Source: JALORV01 sp963702595
Lineage (GTDB): Bacteria; Pseudomonadota; Gammaproteobacteria; Burkholderiales; Burkholderiaceae_F
Reading direction: 5' to 3'
NCBI GenBank assembly: GCA_963702595.1
Contig: CAVPDC010000022.1
Coordinates: 248,001 to 312,000, forward strand
Length of the DNA stretch: 64,000 nt
Both the position numbers and the translations under genes were made by a program. Positions 60,814 through 64,000 of the stretch are shown here, one piece after another (position 1 is the stretch's first letter; each line of letters starts with the position of its first letter). The notes below the pieces were generated by a model. It was given only the letters and a program-made list of their open reading frames with translations. It made no database searches and was not told the DNA's origin.

Positions 60814-60843
60814 CGCGCAAAAGTAGGGGTCTACTTTTGCGCG
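60814..60843. repeat. Perfect 12-base inverted repeat abutting the prs stop
   Basis: CGCGCAAAAGTA (60814-60825) pairs with TACTTTTGCGCG (60832-60843) around a 6-base loop (GGGGTC). It begins one base from the prs stop codon and stands 10 bases from the terminator-like hairpin. It has no T tract on the prs strand. It may protect the prs mRNA 3' end, bind a regulator, or be part of a larger stem. Confidence 0.7.
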
Positions 60844-60844
60844 C

Positions 60845-61804
60845 CTATTCAATAAACAGCGAACTCACCGAGTCCTCGCGCGCGATGCGCGAAATGGTCT
60901 CGCCCAGCAATGCTGCGCAAGACAGCTGCCGGATCTTCGGACAGGCCGCAGCGGCTGGGCCAAGCGGGATGGTGTCCGTGACGACCAGTTCGTCGATGAC
61001 CGAGGCCGTCAGCCGTTCAACCGCCTTGCCCGACAGCACCGGATGCGTCGCGTACGCCATTACGCGCAACGCCCCCTGTTCGCGCAGGGCCTGGGCTGCC
61101 TGACACAGTGTGTTCGCGGTGTCGACCATGTCGTCCATGATCACGCAGTTGCGACCCTCGACCTCGCCGATGATGTGCATGACCTCGGACACATTGGCCC
61201 GTGGCCGCCGCTTGTCGATGATCGCGAGTTCGGCGTCCATGCGCTTGGCGAGCGCACGCGCGCGCACCACGCCGCCCACGTCCGGCGAAACGACGACCAG
61301 GTTGTCGTAGTTGTGCTTCCACAGATCGCCGAGCAGGATGGGGCTGGCGTAGATGTTGTCGACCGGGATGTCGAAGAACCCCTGGATCTGGTCTGCATGC
61401 AGGTCCATGACCAGCATGCGGCTGATGCCGACCACCTGCAGCATGTTGGCGACCACCTTCGCGCTGATCGCGACGCGGGCGCTGCGCGGCCGCCGGTCCT
61501 GCCGTGCGTAGCCGAAGTAGGGAATCGCCGCGGTGATCCGACCGGCGGATGCACGCTTGAGCGCGTCGGCCATGATCATGATCTCCATCAGGTTGTCGTT
61601 CGTCGGGGCGCAGGTGGGCTGCAGGATGAAGACGTCCTTGCCGCGCACGTTCTCGAACAGCTCGACTGTCACCTCGCCATCGGAGAAGCGCGACACCTGC
61701 GCCTTGCCGAGCGGGATGTTGATCTGCTGTGCCACGGCATGCGCGAGCTTCGGGTTCGCGTTACCCGTGAACACCATCAGATTGTCGGGGACCATCAAGG
61801 CCAT
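60845..61804 (-). CDS. prs: Ribose-phosphate pyrophosphokinase
   Basis: Makes PRPP from ribose 5-phosphate and ATP. The 319-aa product has FTGNANPKLA at the start, the ATP loop RQDRRPRSARVAISAK (about residues 102-117), the metal/PRPP region DLHADQIQGFFDIPVDN (about 133-149) and the PRPP loop CVIMDDMVDTANT (about 222-234). Length fits the family (315 aa). tRNA-Gln lies 148 bases upstream, in the usual ispE-tRNA-Gln-prs-rplY-pth order. Confidence 0.96.
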   Translation of the reverse strand: MALMVPDNLMVFTGNANPKLAHAVAQQINIPLGKAQVSRFSDGEVTVELFENVRGKDVFILQPTCAPTNDNLMEIMIMADALKRASAGRITAAIPYFGYARQDRRPRSARVAISAKVVANMLQVVGISRMLVMDLHADQIQGFFDIPVDNIYASPILLGDLWKHNYDNLVVVSPDVGGVVRARALAKRMDAELAIIDKRRPRANVSEVMHIIGEVEGRNCVIMDDMVDTANTLCQAAQALREQGALRVMAYATHPVLSGKAVERLTASVIDELVVTDTIPLGPAAAACPKIRQLSCAALLGETISRIAREDSVSSLFIE

Positions 61805-61951
61805 GACTCAGTCGCTCGCGACGCCAATCCGGCGGTTCCTGTTCGTTGCCGGTCAGGGCGCCCGTTCGACCTCGGCGGGCGCGCTGCAGAAAGCGGTCAC
61901 CGGAAGCGCGGCATCGAATCGGTGCCAGGCTGATTCCGGCGCTGTGATGAA

Positions 61952-62028
61952 TGGCTGGGGAGGAAGGATTCGAACCCTCGAATGGCGGAATCAAAATCCG
62001 CTGCCTTAACCAGCTTGGCGACTCCCCA
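61952..62028 (-). tRNA. tRNA-Gln (anticodon TTG)
   Basis: The minus strand folds into a complete cloverleaf of 77 bases including an encoded CCA (61952-61954). The acceptor stem is TGGGGAG with CTCCCCA, the D arm and T arm (GGTTCGAATCC) are normal, and the anticodon loop has TTG at 61992-61994. U1-A72 and discriminator G73, identity elements for glutamine, are present. It sits between ispE and prs as in most betaproteobacteria. Confidence 0.97.
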
Positions 62029-62101
62029 GCGCTAAAACTTGCGCTGTACTCCTACCGCGGCTCGCATTGCCACCGCGCTTGCTGCCCCGGCCGCGCGCCG
62101 G

Positions 62102-62986
62102 TTACCACGCTCGCAGCGGGTGCTCTGTCAAGCCACGCACTGCCCATCCCACCCACTCCGCCGGCAGGTCCGCCACGGCAGCGCGCGCCGCTTCTTCACC
62201 GCTCGCGACTGTAAAGACCGCAGAGCCTGAGCCGGTCATTCGCGTCGGACCGAACTGCGCGAGGTGCGCGACGACTCGATCGATGTCCGGAAACCTGCGC
62301 CGTGCGACAGTCTCGAGATCGTTGGACCCAAATAGAACCGGTGCGGTGCGAAGGTCCGGCCTACCGCCGTGGAGCAACCCCCCGGGCGCCGCAGAAAAGT
62401 CGGACATTTTCGTGGCTTTGGTATTTCGTGTCAAACCGGGGTCCTCGAAGATTTCCTTTGTCGAAACATGAACTTGGGGCCAGATCAGCGCGTAATGGGC
62501 GGCGGGCAGCGCAATCGGACTCAATCGCTCGCCGCGGCCCTCGGCAAAGGCATTGAAACCGTGCACGAAGAACGGGACATCGGCGCCCAGTTCCAGCGCC
62601 AGCGCGGCCAGGTCGGTTCGATCGAGTGCCGCGTTCCACAGGCGATTCAGCGCAATCAGGGTTGTCGCGGCGTCCGATGAGCCGCCGCCGAGTCCGGCGC
62701 CGGCGGGAATGCGTTTCAGCACTTGTATATCGGCCCCAAATCGGGTTCCGGTGCGTTGCTGCAACAGGCGGGCAGCGCGCAACGCGAGGTCGTCGTCGGC
62801 CGGGCCGATGAGATCACCCGTGCGCTGCAGCTTGCCGTCGTCCCGGCGCTCGAGGTCGATCCAGTCCGCCAGGTCGATCAGGGCAAACACCGTTTGCAGA
62901 TCGTGATAGCCGTCGGCGCGGCGTCCGAGCACATGCAGGAATAGATTGATCTTCGCCGGGGCCGGCAGGGCAAGCGCGCGTTCCAT
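62102..62986 (-). CDS. ispE: 4-diphosphocytidyl-2-C-methyl-D-erythritol kinase
   Basis: Fourth enzyme of the MEP isoprenoid pathway. The 294-aa GHMP kinase begins with PAPAKINLFLHVLGRRADGYH (about residues 8-28, split here into the substrate loop KINL and RRADGYH), has the ATP loop PAGAGLGGGSSDAA (about 94-107), and the C-terminal MTGSGSAVF motif. Length fits the family. The tRNA-Gln gene follows 73 bases downstream, and lolB lies 70 bases upstream on the same strand. Confidence 0.95.
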   Translation of the reverse strand: MERALALPAPAKINLFLHVLGRRADGYHDLQTVFALIDLADWIDLERRDDGKLQRTGDLIGPADDDLALRAARLLQQRTGTRFGADIQVLKRIPAGAGLGGGSSDAATTLIALNRLWNAALDRTDLAALALELGADVPFFVHGFNAFAEGRGERLSPIALPAAHYALIWPQVHVSTKEIFEDPGLTRNTKATKMSDFSAAPGGLLHGGRPDLRTAPVLFGSNDLETVARRRFPDIDRVVAHLAQFGPTRMTGSGSAVFTVASGEEAARAAVADLPAEWVGWAVRGLTEHPLRAW

Positions 62987-63056
62987 CGCTTCAGTCCATC
63001 ATCGCGGCGCCGTGCGCTGTCTTCCTGACTTCGACTCGGGTAAGTTCAGCAACTGC

Positions 63057-63620
63057 TCACGGCGCTGGCTCATCGACAATCACTCGCACGCTGAGTGCCG
63101 GGCCGGCACCGACGGGCGAACGCTCCAGCTGCAAGCGCCGCGGGCGTTGAGTGACCGATGAGAATTCCGCATACCGGATCGTCCAGCCGTCCTGCACGAT
63201 TTCGGTGATGCGCTCGCCATCGCGCTGTGTGGAGGCGGGGCGATCAGGGCTCGGGCGACCGTCGATCCAGTCAGCGAGACCCGCCACAGGCAGCCGCCAA
63301 CCGGTCAGGCCCTCGATCAGCTGATCCGCGTCGGGGCCGCTGGCTGTCTGCATCTGCGGACCGGTGGCGGTGGCTCGGCCAGGCTCGATTTCGATCCGCG
63401 CAACCGTCGTCCCCACCGGCGTGGAAAGATCGATCGTCTGTCGTGCTCCGCGGACTTCGACGGTGAAGAGGCCGCTGACCGTTTCGCGCCGCTCTCCGCT
63501 GGCTGCGGTGGCCGCGAAACGGCCCGAGTAAAAACGTTCAGGCGGCTCTGTCGGAGTTGCACAGGCGCCCAGCCAGAGCGCGAGCGTCGCAAACCCGACC
63601 CGGAACACCAAACGCTGCAT
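63057..63620 (-). CDS. lolB: Outer membrane lipoprotein LolB
   Basis: Receives lipoproteins from LolA and inserts them into the outer membrane. The 187-aa product has a lipoprotein signal with lipobox LGAC (Cys about 20), then FYSGRFAAT and a LolB beta-barrel with GWRLPVAGLADWIDGRP and a DGWTIRYAEF block. The order TPR protein-lolB-ispE is the usual betaproteobacterial arrangement. The start shares a base with the stop of the TPR gene. Confidence 0.9.
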   Translation of the reverse strand: MQRLVFRVGFATLALWLGACATPTEPPERFYSGRFAATAASGERRETVSGLFTVEVRGARQTIDLSTPVGTTVARIEIEPGRATATGPQMQTASGPDADQLIEGLTGWRLPVAGLADWIDGRPSPDRPASTQRDGERITEIVQDGWTIRYAEFSSVTQRPRRLQLERSPVGAGPALSVRVIVDEPAP

Positions 63621-64000
63621 CAGAGGCCGATGCGCAGGCGGGCGACTGTCGACTTCAGCAACTCGTTACCTGGCTCCTTGGCGCGCACGTCGCGCAGGAG
63701 CTGGCGCGCGCGCGCCTGGTCGCCGCTGGCCCACAGTACTTCGGCCAGATGCACCGTCACCTCGGCGTCGGGCTTTGCGTTGTAGGCGAGCTCCAAGTAC
63801 TTGCGGGCTGCGGCGAGATCACCCATACGGAAGTAGATCCAACCGAGCGAATCGAGGATGTAGGGATCTTCCGGCGCAAGCTGGTGCGCCTTCTCGATCA
63901 ACTGCAGTGACTCCGGCAGCCGGACGTTGCGATCCGCGAACGTGTAGCCCAACGCGTTGTACGCGTGGGCGTAGTCGGGGCGCAGCTCGATGACCTTGCG
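63620..64000 (-). CDS. Tetratricopeptide repeat protein, 5' end outside the window
   Basis: Only the C-terminal 126 residues are in the window; the frame is open to the last base, so the start lies beyond 64000. At least three TPR units are visible (..YAHAYNALGYTFADR.., YILDSLGWIYFRMGDLAAARKYLE, VTVHLAEVLWASGDQARARQLL). TPR proteins upstream of lolB are common in betaproteobacteria, and the long ones are probably periplasmic, but the N-terminus cannot be judged here. Its stop overlaps the lolB start by one base. Confidence 0.85.
   Translation of the reverse strand, partial: RKVIELRPDYAHAYNALGYTFADRNVRLPESLQLIEKAHQLAPEDPYILDSLGWIYFRMGDLAAARKYLELAYNAKPDAEVTVHLAEVLWASGDQARARQLLRDVRAKEPGNELLKSTVARLRIGL

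Noticed and set aside
61952..62028. tRNA-Gln as an integration site
   Set aside because: No partial tRNA repeat or integrase lies on either side; flanking genes are the conserved ispE and prs.

Overview
This is a 64 kb stretch of chromosome from a high-GC betaproteobacterium, most likely of the order Burkholderiales. The gene orders point there: DUF484-xerC; a CobW GTPase with dksA near hslVU; moeB-ctpA-envC-gpmA; rhodanese-grxC-secB-gpsA; the cytochrome oxidase cluster with its 38-aa assembly peptide, DUF2970 and the DUF2909 twin-membrane protein; and ispE-tRNA-Gln-prs-rplY-pth-ychF. I see no insertion sequence, prophage, integrase (other than housekeeping XerC), CRISPR array or defence island. 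Coding density is very high, many neighbours overlap by 1-4 bases, and no gene-free stretch exceeds 300 bases.

Layout. 1-2819: DUF484 (cut by the window edge), xerC, rlmI. 2931-7808: a His-rich CobW/G3E GTPase, a DksA with a long Lys/Ala/Pro tail and no intact zinc finger, a terminator, then an ABC ATPase/permease pair, a small Cys-rich periplasmic protein and a DUF3299 protein; this looks like a metal (probably zinc) homeostasis neighbourhood. 8047-11612: a duplicated STAS protein, hslV and an hslU broken by one extra base. 11791-18702: a CaCA Ca2+/Na+ antiporter translationally coupled to a full Mrp antiporter operon (A-B fusion, C, D, E, F, G). 18730-19571: copper chaperones PCuAC and CopZ. 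19713-24095: argB, a pyrimidine nucleotidase, sppA, slmA. 24181-28639 (minus): gpmA-envC-ctpA-moeB. 28746-31596: rhodanese, grxC, secB, gpsA, LOG protein. 31598-35019: trmL, comF, a BioC-like methyltransferase, a LysM/BON protein, DUF2244. 35041-43970: a complete aa3-type cytochrome c oxidase locus with structural subunits, assembly factors (Cox11, SURF1, two SCO-like proteins) and heme A synthesis. 43967-47390 (minus): an orphan putative 2OG-Fe(II) oxygenase, rpoH with a CIRCE operator, ftsX, ftsE. 47499-51704: the polyphosphate set ppk1, sixA and ppx (ppx coupled to ftsY). 51701-53903: ftsY, rsmD, coaD. 53911-59179: DUF418 membrane protein, MOSC protein, ychF, two GNAT acetyltransferases, a patatin-like protein. 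59224-64000 (minus): pth, rplY, prs, tRNA-Gln, ispE, lolB and a TPR protein cut by the window edge.

How it fits together. The organism respires aerobically with a copper- and heme A-dependent oxidase whose assembly genes are together, with copper chaperones about 16 kb away. It manages Na+/H+/Ca2+ with a large coupled antiporter operon. Heat-shock control is visible twice: an HrcA-type CIRCE operator sits on the rpoH promoter, and a sigma-32-like promoter precedes hslV.

Nothing here is plainly a new system. The observations most worth a second look are the metal-linked CobW/DksA/ABC/DUF3299 neighbourhood with its CX9C small protein, the hslU frameshift, the CIRCE-rpoH arrangement, the internally duplicated STAS protein, the Ca2+ antiporter coupled to Mrp, and the orphan oxygenase-like gene next to rpoH. 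All function calls are from reading motifs and gene order; no database search was run.
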